A DNA stretch of 64,000 nt, taken from contig NZ_JBBMFK010000006.1 in the NCBI RefSeq assembly GCF_040096055.1, forward strand, positions 62,001 to 126,000, read 5' to 3'. Under the pieces are notes generated by a model. The model ran no database searches. It had not been told where the DNA came from and worked only from the letters and a program-made list of their open reading frames with translations. Positions 49,899-59,496 of this stretch are shown here, piece after piece; position 1 is the stretch's first letter, and each line of letters opens with the position of its first letter. The DNA is from Pseudoflavonifractor intestinihominis (lineage in GTDB: Bacteria > Bacillota > Clostridia > Oscillospirales > Oscillospiraceae). The position numbers and the translations under genes were made by a program.

Positions 49899-51062
49899 AT
49901 GAAGAAGAAACTGGCTCTGATCCTGGCGGCCGTCATGATGCTCGGTCTGTTCGCCGGATGCTCCAACAAGACCCCCACCGGCAGCGGCAATCCCTCCGGC
50001 GGCGAAGGCGCCGACGCCATGCGGGTAGATGTGTTCTACTACGACTTCTCCGATGTGTACATCTCTACCGTCCGCACCGCCATGGACGAGCAGCTCAAGG
50101 CCATGGGTATTGAGCCCAACAACTGGGACGCCGCCGGCTCCCAACCCACCCAGACCGACCAGGTCAACACCGCCATCACCGCCGGCTCCGACCTGCTGAT
50201 CGTCAACATCGTGGAGACCGCCACCTCCTCCCCCGCCCAGGACATTGTGAATGCCGCCAAGAGCGCCGGCATCCCCGTCATCTTCTTCAACCGCGAGGTG
50301 GCCGACAACAGCGTCATCAACGGCTATGAGAAGTGCGCCTTCGTGGGCACCAACGCCCCCGACGCCGGCCACATGCAGGGCGAGATGATCGGTAACTACC
50401 TGCTGGAGAACTATGACGCCGTAGACCTCAACGGCGACGGCGTGATTTCCTACGTCATGTTCAAGGGCCAGGAGGGCAACGCCGAGGCCGAGGCCCGCAC
50501 CCAGTTCGCCGTGGAGGACGCCGACAAGATCCTGACCGACGCCGGCAAGCCCGCCCTGTCCTACTACGACTCCTCCGCCGCCACCAAGTACCTGGTCGAC
50601 ACCGAGGGCAAGTGGTCCGCCAAGGCTGCCAACGACTACATGGTGGCCCTGCTGGGCTCCTACAACGAGGGCAACAACAACATGGTGGAGCTCATTATCT
50701 GCAACAACGACGGCATGGCCGAGGGCGCCATCTCCGCCCTCCAGAACGTGGGCTACAACAAGGGCATCGACGAGAACGGCGAGCCTCTGTCCACCAACAT
50801 CCCCGTCTTCGGCGTGGACGCCACCGACTCCGCCAAGGCCCTCATCAAGGCCGGCAGCATGGTGGGCTCCATCAAGCAGGACGCCGTGGGCATGGCCTCC
50901 ACCATCAACGCTCTGGTAAAGAACGTGCAGAACGGTCTGGACGTGATGGATGGTATCAATGCTGACAACGGCTACACTGTGGACCTGAATGAGGATGGTA
51001 CCATTGAGGTGGCCAAGATCCGCGTGCCCTACGCCATGTACGACGCCACCAGCGAGGGCTAA
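49899..51062 (+). CDS. mglB: Galactose/glucose ABC transporter substrate-binding lipoprotein
   Basis: The ATG at 49899 follows CAGGAGG. The 387-residue precursor has a lipoprotein signal (MKKKLALILAAVMMLGLFAGC, lipobox LFAGC). The mature part is a type I periplasmic-binding fold like MglB: VFYYDFSDVYISTVRTAM at the start, NREV near the hinge, and the calcium-loop DLNGDGVISYVMFKGQEGN typical of galactose-binding proteins, then NNDGMAEGA and FGVDATD ligand segments. It delivers galactose or related sugars to MglAC, encoded next. A GC-rich hairpin between mglB and mglA may let this subunit be made in excess. Confidence 0.94.
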   Translation: MKKKLALILAAVMMLGLFAGCSNKTPTGSGNPSGGEGADAMRVDVFYYDFSDVYISTVRTAMDEQLKAMGIEPNNWDAAGSQPTQTDQVNTAITAGSDLLIVNIVETATSSPAQDIVNAAKSAGIPVIFFNREVADNSVINGYEKCAFVGTNAPDAGHMQGEMIGNYLLENYDAVDLNGDGVISYVMFKGQEGNAEAEARTQFAVEDADKILTDAGKPALSYYDSSAATKYLVDTEGKWSAKAANDYMVALLGSYNEGNNNMVELIICNNDGMAEGAISALQNVGYNKGIDENGEPLSTNIPVFGVDATDSAKALIKAGSMVGSIKQDAVGMASTINALVKNVQNGLDVMDGINADNGYTVDLNEDGTIEVAKIRVPYAMYDATSEG

Positions 51063-51117
51063 GATCAGCGCCGAGCTGAACAGCGGCATCAGCCCCTATT
51101 GAGAAGCAAACGGCCGA

Positions 51118-51144
51118 GCGGGGCTGCCATTGAGGCAGCCCCGC
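51118..51144 (+). terminator. Hairpin between mglB and mglA, probable attenuator
   Basis: GCGGGGCTGCC pairs with GGCAGCCCCGC around a 5-nt loop, but no T-tract follows. It may protect the mglB message or reduce readthrough to mglA rather than end transcription. Confidence 0.6.
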
Positions 51145-51232
51145 TTGCGGCCTGACGCGGAATCACCGCTTGATGCGCGGAAAACGGACCGCGGATGAAG
51201 CGATGATTCCGCAAGGTGAGAGGAGGAAGAAT

Positions 51233-52732
51233 ATGGAGCAGCCGGCACTGCTGGAGATGCGAGGCATCTGCAAGGAATTCCCGGGCGTCAAGGCCCTGGA
51301 CAACGTGGACCTGACGGTCCGGCCCGGTACCGTCCACGCCCTGATGGGGGAGAACGGCGCGGGCAAATCCACCCTGATGAAGTGCCTGTTTGGCATCTAC
51401 CGCCGGGACAGCGGCACTGTGACCCTGGACGGCAAGGAAGTGGAATTCAAAAGCGCCAAGGACGCACTGGAAAACGGCGTGGCCATGGTCCACCAGGAGC
51501 TGAACCAGGCCCTGACCCGCAGCGTACAGGACAATCTGTGGCTGGGGCGCTACCCCAAGAAGATGGGCATCATGGTCAGCGAGAGCGAGATGAAGAAGCG
51601 CACCAAGGAGATCTTTGAGACTCTGGGCGTCAGCGTCAACCCCAAGGCCATCATGTCCACCCTGCCCGTCTCCCAGCGGCAGATGGTGGAGATCGCCAAG
51701 GCCGTGTCCTACAATTCCAAGATCATTGTCTTTGACGAGCCCACCTCCTCCCTGACGGAGACCGAGGTGGAGCACCTGTTCCGCATCATCAACATGCTGC
51801 GGGACAAGGGCTGCGGCATCATCTACATCAGCCACAAGATGGAGGAGATCCTCCGCATCAGCGACGACGTGACCATCATGCGGGACGGCCAATGGGTGGC
51901 CACCCGTCCGGCCAAGGAGCTGACCATGGACGAGATCATCCGCCTGATGGTGGGCCGGGAGCTGACCAACCGCTTCCCGCCCAAGACCAACCAGCCCGGC
52001 GAGGTCATTCTGGACGTGCAGCACATTTCCGGCAAGTACACCCGCCTGAAGGACGCCACCTTCCAGCTTCGGAAGGGGGAGATTCTGGGCATCGCCGGTC
52101 TGGACGGCTCGGGCCGCACCGAGGTGCTGGAGAATCTGTTCGGCGCCATGACCCGGGGAGGCGGTACCATCACCCTCCACGGAAAGCCCATCCGGAACAA
52201 GAATCCCAAGGATGCCATCAAGAACGGCTTTGCCCTCCTCACCGAGGAGCGCCGGGCCACCGGCATCTTCGGCATCCGGGATATCAAGGAGAACACCGTG
52301 GTGTCCAGCCTGAAGGACTACCTCCTGGGCGGCTTCTGTCTGAGCGACAAGAAGATGCGGGACAAGACCGACTGGGCCATTCAGGCCATGCACATCAAGA
52401 CCCCCACCCAGCGCACCCAGATCCGCTCCCTGTCCGGCGGCAACCAGCAGAAGGTCATCATCGGCCGCTGGCTGCTCACCAAGCCGGAGGTGCTGCTGCT
52501 GGATGAGCCCACCCGCGGCATCGACGTGGGCGCCAAGTACGAGATCTACCAGCTCATCATCGACCTGGCCAACGAGGGCAAGGGAGTCATCATGGTCTCC
52601 TCGGAGATGCCCGAGCTGCTGGGCGTGTGTGACCGGATCGTGGTCATGTCCGGCGGCCAGGTGGCCGGAGAGGTGGACGCCCGCAATACCAGCCAGGAGG
52701 AGATCCTCACCCTGGCGGCCAAGTATGTGTAA
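51233..52732 (+). CDS. mglA: Galactose ABC transporter ATPase, double-domain
   Basis: The ATG at 51233 has AGGAGGAAG upstream. The 499 residues carry two ABC cassettes, as in carbohydrate-uptake CUT2 transporters. The first has Walker A GENGAGKSTLM (about 36-46) and the signature region LPVSQRQMVEIAKA with FDEPTSSL. The second has a degenerate Walker A (GLDGSGRTEVLE) but an intact signature LSGGNQQKVIIGRWL and LLLDEPTRGIDVG. It energises sugar uptake with MglC. Confidence 0.95.
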   Translation: MEQPALLEMRGICKEFPGVKALDNVDLTVRPGTVHALMGENGAGKSTLMKCLFGIYRRDSGTVTLDGKEVEFKSAKDALENGVAMVHQELNQALTRSVQDNLWLGRYPKKMGIMVSESEMKKRTKEIFETLGVSVNPKAIMSTLPVSQRQMVEIAKAVSYNSKIIVFDEPTSSLTETEVEHLFRIINMLRDKGCGIIYISHKMEEILRISDDVTIMRDGQWVATRPAKELTMDEIIRLMVGRELTNRFPPKTNQPGEVILDVQHISGKYTRLKDATFQLRKGEILGIAGLDGSGRTEVLENLFGAMTRGGGTITLHGKPIRNKNPKDAIKNGFALLTEERRATGIFGIRDIKENTVVSSLKDYLLGGFCLSDKKMRDKTDWAIQAMHIKTPTQRTQIRSLSGGNQQKVIIGRWLLTKPEVLLLDEPTRGIDVGAKYEIYQLIIDLANEGKGVIMVSSEMPELLGVCDRIVVMSGGQVAGEVDARNTSQEEILTLAAKYV

Positions 52733-52750
52733 AGAGGAGGAGACTGTCTT

Positions 52751-53815
52751 ATGAGTACTGAGTCCAAGGAGCTGGCCAAAAAGGCCCAGGGCTTTTCCGC
52801 CAAGCGGGTGGGCAACGCCCTGCTGAACAACGCCCTGATCATCATCATGCTGCTGGTGGCCGTGTATGTGGCCGTCACTCAGCCGTCCTTTCTGACCCCC
52901 CGCTCCCTCATCAACCTGCTGTCCCTGACCGCCGCCTACCTGCCCGTGGCCCTGGGCATCGCCGGCTGTATCGTCCTCACCGGCACTGACCTGAGCGCCG
53001 GCCGGGCCGTGGGCATCACCGCCTGCGTGTCCGCCTCCCTGCTTCAGGCGTCCGGCGCGGCCAACAAGATGTGGCCCAACATCGGCACTCTGCCCATCCC
53101 CGTGGTCATCATTATCGCGGTTGGCCTGGGCGCCCTCATCGGCGCCTTCAACGGCTTCTTTGTGGCCAAGTTCAAGCTCCACCCCTTCATCGTCACCCTG
53201 GCCACCCAGCTTATTCTGTATACCCTTCTGCTTCTCTACGTCCAGATGGGCAACAACAACGGCATGGCCATCTCCTCTCTGGACCAGGGCTACCGCAACT
53301 TCGTGGTGGGCGATCCCCCGCTGCTGAACTTCAACGGCGGTGAGATCCAGATCCCCAACTACGTCATCTACGCGGTGCTTCTTTCGGCGCTGATGTGGTT
53401 CATCTGGAACAAGACCACCTTCGGCAAGAACATGTTCGCCCTGGGCGCCAATGAGGAGGCCGCCCGGGTGTCCGGCGTCAACGTGTTTATGACCACCATC
53501 CTGGTCTTCGCCCTGGCCGGCGCCATGTACGGCTGGGCCGGCTTCGTGGAGTCCGCCCGCGTGGCCTCCAACACCGCCAACACCGGCGTCAACTACGAGC
53601 TGGACGCCATCGCTGCCTGCGTCATCGGCGGCGTGTCCTTCGTGGGCGGCATCGGCAAGGTCAGCGGCATCATCATCGGCGTCATCATGCTCCGCCTCAT
53701 CTTCGTGGCCCTGCCTCTGGTGGGCATGGACCAGAACCTCCAGTACGCCATCAAGGGCGGCATCATCCTCTTCGCCTGCGCCCTGGATATGCGCAAGTAC
53801 CTGGTCAAGAAATAA
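52751..53815 (+). CDS. mglC: Galactose ABC transporter permease
   Basis: The 354-residue protein lies 18 nt after mglA, with AGAGGAGGAG upstream of its ATG. It has about ten membrane helices and CUT2 permease hallmarks: GTDLSAGRAVGITACVSA after helix 3 and ALGANEEAARVSGVNV followed by DAIAACVIGGVSFVGGIG. It forms the membrane channel of the Mgl system. A hairpin follows. Confidence 0.95.
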   Translation: MSTESKELAKKAQGFSAKRVGNALLNNALIIIMLLVAVYVAVTQPSFLTPRSLINLLSLTAAYLPVALGIAGCIVLTGTDLSAGRAVGITACVSASLLQASGAANKMWPNIGTLPIPVVIIIAVGLGALIGAFNGFFVAKFKLHPFIVTLATQLILYTLLLLYVQMGNNNGMAISSLDQGYRNFVVGDPPLLNFNGGEIQIPNYVIYAVLLSALMWFIWNKTTFGKNMFALGANEEAARVSGVNVFMTTILVFALAGAMYGWAGFVESARVASNTANTGVNYELDAIAACVIGGVSFVGGIGKVSGIIIGVIMLRLIFVALPLVGMDQNLQYAIKGGIILFACALDMRKYLVKK

Positions 53816-53845
53816 GAGGAAACAATTCCAGGACCTGTTTACAGC

Positions 53846-53877
53846 GGCGTCCGCCCGTCAGAAGACGGACGGACGCC
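53846..53877 (+). terminator. Terminator after mglC
   Basis: GGCGTCCGCCCGTC pairs with GACGGACGGACGCC (one mismatch, 4-nt loop), followed after six bases by TTTTT. It separates mglBAC from the regulatory genes. Confidence 0.75.
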
Positions 53878-53999
53878 AGACTGTTTTTGGGTATATTCAC
53901 CGATGAAAACTTGTGTTATGATCATATCTGATGAGGATAATGACCAAATTCTGGGGAAGAGCGGGGCCTGATGGGCCTGCTCGGTAAGGAGGAACTGCC

Positions 54000-55604
54000 A
54001 TGGAGCCCTACCGTGTGCTGCTGGCGGACGACGAGGAGGAGATCCGCGCCGGTATCAGCCGGAAAATCGACTGGGCCGGCCTGGGCTTTGCGCTGGTGGG
54101 AGAGGCGGAGAACGGGGCGGAGGCCCTGGAACTGTCCGAGCAGCTCAGGCCCGACGTGGTCCTCACCGACATCAAGATGCCCTTTATGGACGGCCTGGAG
54201 CTGTGCCGCAGGCTGCGCCAGGCTCTGCCTGCGGCCAAGCTGGTGGTGTTCTCCGGGTTTGACGATTTTGAGTACGCCCGGCAGGCGGTGGGCATGGGGG
54301 TGTCGGAGTACATCATGAAGCCGGTCAACGCCCCCGAGATGGGGGAGGTGCTCACCCGCCTGCGGGAACAGCTGGACAGGCAGCGCATGGAGCGCCGGGA
54401 CATGGAGACCCTGCGCCGCCGGTACGAGGAGAGCCTGCCCGTACTGCGGGAGCTGTTCTACACCCGCCTGCTGGACGGGCGGATCCGGCCCGACCAGGTG
54501 GCCGACCGGGCCGCCCGGTACGAGCTGGACATGCCGGAGGGCGCCTGGACGGCAGCCCTGACCCGGGTGGGGGGCGCAGGGGAGAGCGAGGCCCAGCGGG
54601 ACGAGCTGCTGCTGCTCTCCGCCCTGGCCTTTCTGGATGAGCACTTCCAGCTGCCCGGCGCCTGTGTCCGCAGCCTGCTCTACAACGACGCGGTGGCTCT
54701 GCTGGTCCGGCTGGAGGGCCCGGAGCAGGTGTACGCCCTGACGGAGGAGATGGAGCGGCTGTGTGCGCTGGCCCGCAGCATTCTGGGCATGTCCCTCACG
54801 GTGGGCATCGGCCAGCCCTGCGCCGGGCCGGGGGAGCTGCGCCAGTCGGCCGACGGCGCCCGCTCCGCCCTGGACTACCAGGTGCTGGTGGGGGAGGAGC
54901 GGGCCATCTATATCGGCGACCTGGAGCCCGACCGGTCGGTCCGGCTGTCCTTTGGCGAGGAGGACCAGCGGGCCCTGGAGAGCGCGGTGAAGCTGGGCAG
55001 CAGGGAGCAGGTGGAGGTATTGGTGGAACAGCTGACCCACCGGGTGCGGGAGACCAGGCTCTCCCTGTCCCAGTGCCACCTGTTCTTCCTGGAGATTGTC
55101 ACCGCCATGATCCGCCTGGCCCGCTCCGGCGGCGATGAGGTGGAGGAGCAGTTCAGCCGCAGCTTTACCGGCATGGTGTCCTTCTCCGACTTCCACTCCC
55201 CCGAGGAGCTGGGCCGGTGGCTGTGCGCCCGGTGCCTGAAGCTGCAGGAGCTGCTGGGCCGCCAGCGGACCGACTCGGCCTGGAAGACTGTGGAGCAGGC
55301 CAAGGCCTTTATCGCCGGAAACTACGCCGACTGCGATCTGAGCGTGGAGAGCCTGTGTGCCCATCTCCATCTGTCGGCCACCTACTTCTCCACCCTCTTC
55401 AAGCGGGAGACAGGGCAGAGCTTTACCGCCTACGTCACCGAGCTGCGGATGGGCCAGGCGGCCCGCATGCTCCAGGACACCGATGAAAAGACCTATCTGA
55501 TCGCAGAAAAGACGGGGTACACAGACCCCAACTACTTCAGCTATGTGTTTAAGCGCCATTTCGGCGTCACGCCCTCCAAGTACCGGGCGGGACAGCGGGC
55601 CTGA
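54000..55604 (+). CDS. AraC-type response regulator (YesN-like)
   Basis: The ATG at 54000 follows AAGGAGGAACTGCC. The 534 residues comprise a receiver domain (1-125, DD at 10-11, phospho-acceptor D57 in LTDIKMP, MKPV lysine), a long helical linker (about 140-410) and two AraC-type helix-turn-helix motifs at the C-terminus (VESLCAHLHLSATYFSTLFK and IAEKTGYTDPNYFSYVFKRH). YesN-like regulators control sugar uptake and glycan-degradation genes. It is co-directional with mgl genes and immediately precedes its kinase. Confidence 0.94.
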   Translation: MEPYRVLLADDEEEIRAGISRKIDWAGLGFALVGEAENGAEALELSEQLRPDVVLTDIKMPFMDGLELCRRLRQALPAAKLVVFSGFDDFEYARQAVGMGVSEYIMKPVNAPEMGEVLTRLREQLDRQRMERRDMETLRRRYEESLPVLRELFYTRLLDGRIRPDQVADRAARYELDMPEGAWTAALTRVGGAGESEAQRDELLLLSALAFLDEHFQLPGACVRSLLYNDAVALLVRLEGPEQVYALTEEMERLCALARSILGMSLTVGIGQPCAGPGELRQSADGARSALDYQVLVGEERAIYIGDLEPDRSVRLSFGEEDQRALESAVKLGSREQVEVLVEQLTHRVRETRLSLSQCHLFFLEIVTAMIRLARSGGDEVEEQFSRSFTGMVSFSDFHSPEELGRWLCARCLKLQELLGRQRTDSAWKTVEQAKAFIAGNYADCDLSVESLCAHLHLSATYFSTLFKRETGQSFTAYVTELRMGQAARMLQDTDEKTYLIAEKTGYTDPNYFSYVFKRHFGVTPSKYRAGQRA

Positions 55605-55624
55605 GCAGGCGGAAAGGAGGCGTT

Positions 55625-57445
55625 ATGGGCCACGTATTTCGGCGTGTTGCGGGGCGGCTGGCGGGCCGGTACCGGAAGATGAGTATCCAGATGGTCATCG
55701 CCCTCTCCTTCACCATTGTGGCAGTGGTGGGGGTGGTGTTCATGGGCCTGAGCCTGGTGCTGCGGTTCTCCAACGCCACCTCGGCGCTGCTGGAGGAAAA
55801 CACCCAGCGGGTGCTCCACCAGGTCAACCTGAACCTGGACAGCTACCTGCGGCGGATGATGCGCATCTCCGACACCATGTACTACCGGGTCATCAAATAC
55901 ACCGACCTGTCGGGCGGCAGCCTGTCCGACGGCATGAATCTGCTCTACGAGGAGAACCGGGACGCCCTGGTGTCCATCGCCGTCTTTGACGGCGGCGGGG
56001 CGCTGGTGTCCGCCGCGCCTCTGTCCGGGCTGAAGAGCTCCGCGCTGCCCCAGGAGAGCGGCTGGTTCCAGGCGGCCGTGGACAAGATGGAGAATCTCCA
56101 CTTCTCCGCGCCCCATGTCCAGCGGCTCTTTGACGACCCGGACTACCGGTACCGGTGGGTGGTGTCTCTGAGCCGTTACGTCCAGCTGACCCGTGGCGGC
56201 ATCACCGAGAGCGGCGTGCTGCTGGTGGACATGAGCTTCGCGGGCATCGAGCAGGTGTGCCGGGATGTGGAGCTGTCCAACGGTGGATATCTCTACCTGA
56301 TCGACGGGGACGGGGAGCTGATCTACCACCCCCGGCAGCAGCTGATCTACGCCGGGCTCCAGCAGGAGAACAACCAGGCGGCCGCCGCCTACCGGGACGG
56401 CACCCGCTGGGAGACCTTTGAGGGCAGCCGCAGGCAGGTCACGGTCAAGACCGTGGGCTACACCGGCTGGAAGCTGGTGGGCGTGGTACCGGCGGACAAC
56501 CTGGCCGCCGGGCCCCAGCAGCCACTGCTGTTCGGACTGTCTCTGTTGCTCTTCTCCGCATTTCTGCTGGCCTTTCTCAACTTCCGCATCTCCGCCTATA
56601 TCGCCGACCCGATCCGGCGGCTGGAGCAGTCCATCAAGGAGCTGGAGGCGGGAAAGGAGAACGTGGAGATCGAGGAGGCGGCGGGCTGCTATGAGGTGCG
56701 GCGGCTGAGCCACTCCATCCGCTCCATGGTGTCCACCATGCGCCACCTGATGGACGACATCATCGAGCAGGAGCGGCAGAAGCGCCGCAGCGAGCTGGAG
56801 GTACTCCAGTCCCAGATCAACCCCCATTTTCTCTACAATACCCTGGATTCGGTCATCTGGATGACCGAGGCAGGCCGGTACGACGAGGCCATCCAGATGG
56901 TCACCTCCCTGGCCCGCCTCTTCCGCATCGCTCTGAGCCGGGGCAAGAGCGTCATTCCCCTCAAGGACGAGCTGGAGCACGCCCTCCACTACATGACCAT
57001 CCAGGAGATCCGGTTCAAGAAAAAATTCTCCACCCGCATCACCGCCCATCCGGGCACCGAGGGGCTGTACACCCTGAAGCTGATCGTCCAGCCCATCCTG
57101 GAGAACGCCATCTACCACGGCATGGCGGGGGCGGAGGACGACGGGCTCATCACCGTGGACGCCCGGCGGGAGGGGGATGACCTGGTCATCGACGTGGAGG
57201 ACAACGGCATGGGCATGCGGCCGGAGGTGGCAGCCTCCCTGCTGGACGAGAACCGGCCGGAGATGCGCACCACCGGATCGGGTATCGGCGTGCGCAACGT
57301 CCACCGCCGCATCCGCCTTACCTTCGGCGAGGGATACGGACTGACCATTTTCAGCGAGCCGGACGAGGGCACCCGGGTGCGCCTCCGGCTTCCGGCCCTG
57401 GACGAGGAGCAGGCGGCGGCCTGCCGGAGGGAGGACGGCCTATGA
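55625..57445 (+). CDS. YesM-type sensor histidine kinase
   Basis: The 606-residue protein (GGAAAGGAGG before its ATG) has a membrane helix at about 22-45, a large extracytoplasmic Cache-like sensor, a second helix at about 300-322, HAMP and a His_kinase (LytS/YesM) domain with QSQINPHFLYNTLDSV (phospho-His near 402). The ATPase domain shows IVQPILENAIYHG, VEDNGMGM and GSGIGVRNVHRRI. Its stop overlaps the next gene by ATGA, so the two sugar-binding proteins downstream are probably made with it and may present ligand to it. Confidence 0.94.
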   Translation: MGHVFRRVAGRLAGRYRKMSIQMVIALSFTIVAVVGVVFMGLSLVLRFSNATSALLEENTQRVLHQVNLNLDSYLRRMMRISDTMYYRVIKYTDLSGGSLSDGMNLLYEENRDALVSIAVFDGGGALVSAAPLSGLKSSALPQESGWFQAAVDKMENLHFSAPHVQRLFDDPDYRYRWVVSLSRYVQLTRGGITESGVLLVDMSFAGIEQVCRDVELSNGGYLYLIDGDGELIYHPRQQLIYAGLQQENNQAAAAYRDGTRWETFEGSRRQVTVKTVGYTGWKLVGVVPADNLAAGPQQPLLFGLSLLLFSAFLLAFLNFRISAYIADPIRRLEQSIKELEAGKENVEIEEAAGCYEVRRLSHSIRSMVSTMRHLMDDIIEQERQKRRSELEVLQSQINPHFLYNTLDSVIWMTEAGRYDEAIQMVTSLARLFRIALSRGKSVIPLKDELEHALHYMTIQEIRFKKKFSTRITAHPGTEGLYTLKLIVQPILENAIYHGMAGAEDDGLITVDARREGDDLVIDVEDNGMGMRPEVAASLLDENRPEMRTTGSGIGVRNVHRRIRLTFGEGYGLTIFSEPDEGTRVRLRLPALDEEQAAACRREDGL

Positions 57446-58395
57446 AAAAGAGACGCAGAGACCTGATCCAGCTGTCCATTCTGGTGGTGCTGGGTGCGGC
57501 GGTGATCCTCTCCCTGGTGCTGCCCCAGCTGCCGGGCAGAGGACGGGAGCTGCAGCCCCTGGAGCTGTCGGTCATCTTCCGGGAGGCGGACACCGCCCTG
57601 TGGTCCAACACCCGTCTTGGCATGGAGCAGGCGGCAGGGGATCTGGGGGCGGAGCTGCGGTTTCTCACCCTGACCCGGACCGGGGACGGCGCCGAGCAGA
57701 CGGAACTGCTCCGCCGGGAGGCCGACGGCGGCGCCGGCGCCCTGGTGGTGGTGCCGGCTGACCCGGAAAATCTGAAGCTTCAGCTGAGCGAGACCGTGGG
57801 CAGCTGCCCGGTGGTGAGCATTGAGTCCCCGCTGGAGGGGGCCGGGCTGGTGGTGGCCCCCGACAACGAGGCCCTGGGCCGGGAGCTGGCCGAGGCGGTG
57901 CTGGAGGACTGGAGGGGCGGCATGGTGCTGCTGCTGGACACTGCCGTCGGGAGCACCGGCGTGGCCGCCCGGCTGGACGGGGCAGAGGCGGTGCTGACGG
58001 CGGCGGGGGTGCCTGTCTTCCGACAGACCGCTGCGCCCGGGCGGCTGGCCGCCGGGCTGAGGGTGCTCTCCAGCGTACAGAAGGCGGAGGCCATCATGGC
58101 CTTTGACCCCTACGCCACGGAACAGACCATCCGGGCCGTGGAGGCCGGGGGCCTGGGCCAGCTGGTGTACGGCGTGGGGGTCAGCACCTACGTGGTGGGC
58201 GCGCTGGAGCGGGGCAGCGCCGCCGCTGTGGCCGCCTGGAGCGATTACGCCGCGGGCTATCTGGCCGCTGAGGGGGCCATCCGCCTGGCCCGGGGCGAGG
58301 CGTACACTGCGGAGGAATTGCCGTTTACCGTTGTGCGAGGGGAGGATATCTATGAGGCGGACAACCAGAAGCTGCTCTTCCCGGTCACGTCCTGA
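57442..58395 (+). CDS. Membrane-anchored sugar-binding protein, probable kinase partner
   Basis: The 317-residue protein overlaps the kinase gene by 4 nt. A basic N-terminus and one helix (LIQLSILVVLGAAVILSLVL) with no lipobox cysteine suggest a membrane anchor. The rest is a type I periplasmic-binding fold (VIFREADTALWSNTRLGM, then VVVPADPENLK, ending ADNQKLLF). It is shorter than usual and lacks the calcium loop of MglB. No permease genes accompany it, so a sensing role with the YesM kinase is more likely than uptake. The specificity is unknown. Confidence 0.82.
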   Translation: MKKRRRDLIQLSILVVLGAAVILSLVLPQLPGRGRELQPLELSVIFREADTALWSNTRLGMEQAAGDLGAELRFLTLTRTGDGAEQTELLRREADGGAGALVVVPADPENLKLQLSETVGSCPVVSIESPLEGAGLVVAPDNEALGRELAEAVLEDWRGGMVLLLDTAVGSTGVAARLDGAEAVLTAAGVPVFRQTAAPGRLAAGLRVLSSVQKAEAIMAFDPYATEQTIRAVEAGGLGQLVYGVGVSTYVVGALERGSAAAVAAWSDYAAGYLAAEGAIRLARGEAYTAEELPFTVVRGEDIYEADNQKLLFPVTS

Positions 58396-59437
58396 CCGCC
58401 TGGCGGCGCTGGCCCTGGGGGCGGCTATGCTGCTCACATTGGCGGCGGGCTGCCGGGCCGACGGCGGCGGCAGGGACAACACCCTGCGGGTGGGGGTGGC
58501 CCTGTACACCCAGGACGACACCTTTATCTCCACAGTGGCCCAGGACCTGGAGCGGCTGGCCCGGGAGGCCGAGGGGGAGGACGGAGAGCTGAAGATCAAC
58601 CTGTCCGTGGCCGACGGGCGGAGCAACCAGACCACCCAGATGGACCAGGTGGACCAGTTCCTCAGCCGTGGCTGCGATGTGCTGTGCGTCAACATTGTGG
58701 ACCGCACTGCCGCCGCCGTGCTCATCGACAAGGCGGAGGAGGCGGGGGTGCCCGTCATCTTCTTCAACCGCCAGCCGGTGGCGGAGGACATCCAGCGCTG
58801 GGAGCAGATCTACTACGTGGGCGCCCGGGCGGAGGAGGGCGGCACCCTCCAGGGCCAGCTGGTGCTGGAGGCGTGGCAGGCCGATCAGGCCCGCTGGGAC
58901 CGGAACGGCGACGGCGTGGTCCAGTACGCCATGCTGGAGGGGGAGCCCGGCCATCAGGACGCCCTGCTGCGCACGGAATACTCGGTCAAAGCCCTCACCG
59001 ACGCCGGGCTGGAGGTGGAGAAGCTGGCCAGCGACACCGCCAACTGGAACCGGGGCCAGGCGGAGGCCAAGATGAAGCAGTGGCTGGAGGAGTTTGGGGA
59101 AGAGATCGAGGTGGTGTTCTCCAACAACGACGACATGGCCCTGGGGGCCATTGACGCCATCCGGGAGGCGGGACTGGAGCCGCCCCTGGTGGTGGGGGTG
59201 GACGCCACCGCCCCGGCTCTGGAGGCGGTGGCCGCCGGCACGCTGCAGGGCACCGTCCTCAACGACGCCCAGGGCATCGCGGGAGCCATGCTGGACCTGG
59301 TGCTGGCCCTGAACAGGGGAGAGGACCCGGGGGAGGCGGTAGACCTGGAGGACGGGCACTATGTCTGGCTCCCCTACCGGCAGATTACCCGGGAAACGCT
59401 GGCGGAGGAAGGGCAGCTGCCCTTACCTGCAAACTGA
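58352..59437 (+). CDS. MglB-like sugar-binding lipoprotein
   Basis: The ATG at 58352 (AGGGGAGG 7 nt upstream) lies inside the previous gene, overlapping it by 44 nt. The 361 residues start with a lipoprotein signal (lipobox LAAGC). The mature part is close to MglB: VALYTQDDTFISTVAQDLER, FFNRQPV, calcium loop DRNGDGVVQYAMLEGEPGH, FSNNDDMALGAI and VVGVDATAPAL. With mglB it makes two galactose-type binding proteins in one locus. It may serve the kinase as a ligand-loaded co-sensor, or act as a second receptor for MglAC. A terminator follows. Confidence 0.88.
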   Translation: MRRTTRSCSSRSRPDRLAALALGAAMLLTLAAGCRADGGGRDNTLRVGVALYTQDDTFISTVAQDLERLAREAEGEDGELKINLSVADGRSNQTTQMDQVDQFLSRGCDVLCVNIVDRTAAAVLIDKAEEAGVPVIFFNRQPVAEDIQRWEQIYYVGARAEEGGTLQGQLVLEAWQADQARWDRNGDGVVQYAMLEGEPGHQDALLRTEYSVKALTDAGLEVEKLASDTANWNRGQAEAKMKQWLEEFGEEIEVVFSNNDDMALGAIDAIREAGLEPPLVVGVDATAPALEAVAAGTLQGTVLNDAQGIAGAMLDLVLALNRGEDPGEAVDLEDGHYVWLPYRQITRETLAEEGQLPLPAN

Positions 59438-59442
59438 AAAGG

Positions 59443-59477
59443 AAGAGCGCCTGCGAACTTGGTTCGCAGGCGCTCTT
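59443..59477. terminator. Bidirectional terminator between the sugar locus and the GH101 gene
   Basis: AAGAGCGCCTGCGAAC (59443-59458) pairs perfectly with 59462-59477 around a 3-nt loop, between convergent stops at 59437 and 59497. Confidence 0.93.
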
Positions 59478-59496
59478 TTGTGCGCTGATGGGAAAA

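Noticed and set aside
51089..53182. Minus-strand frame opposite mglA
   Set aside because: Antisense shadow; mglA motifs are complete on the plus strand.
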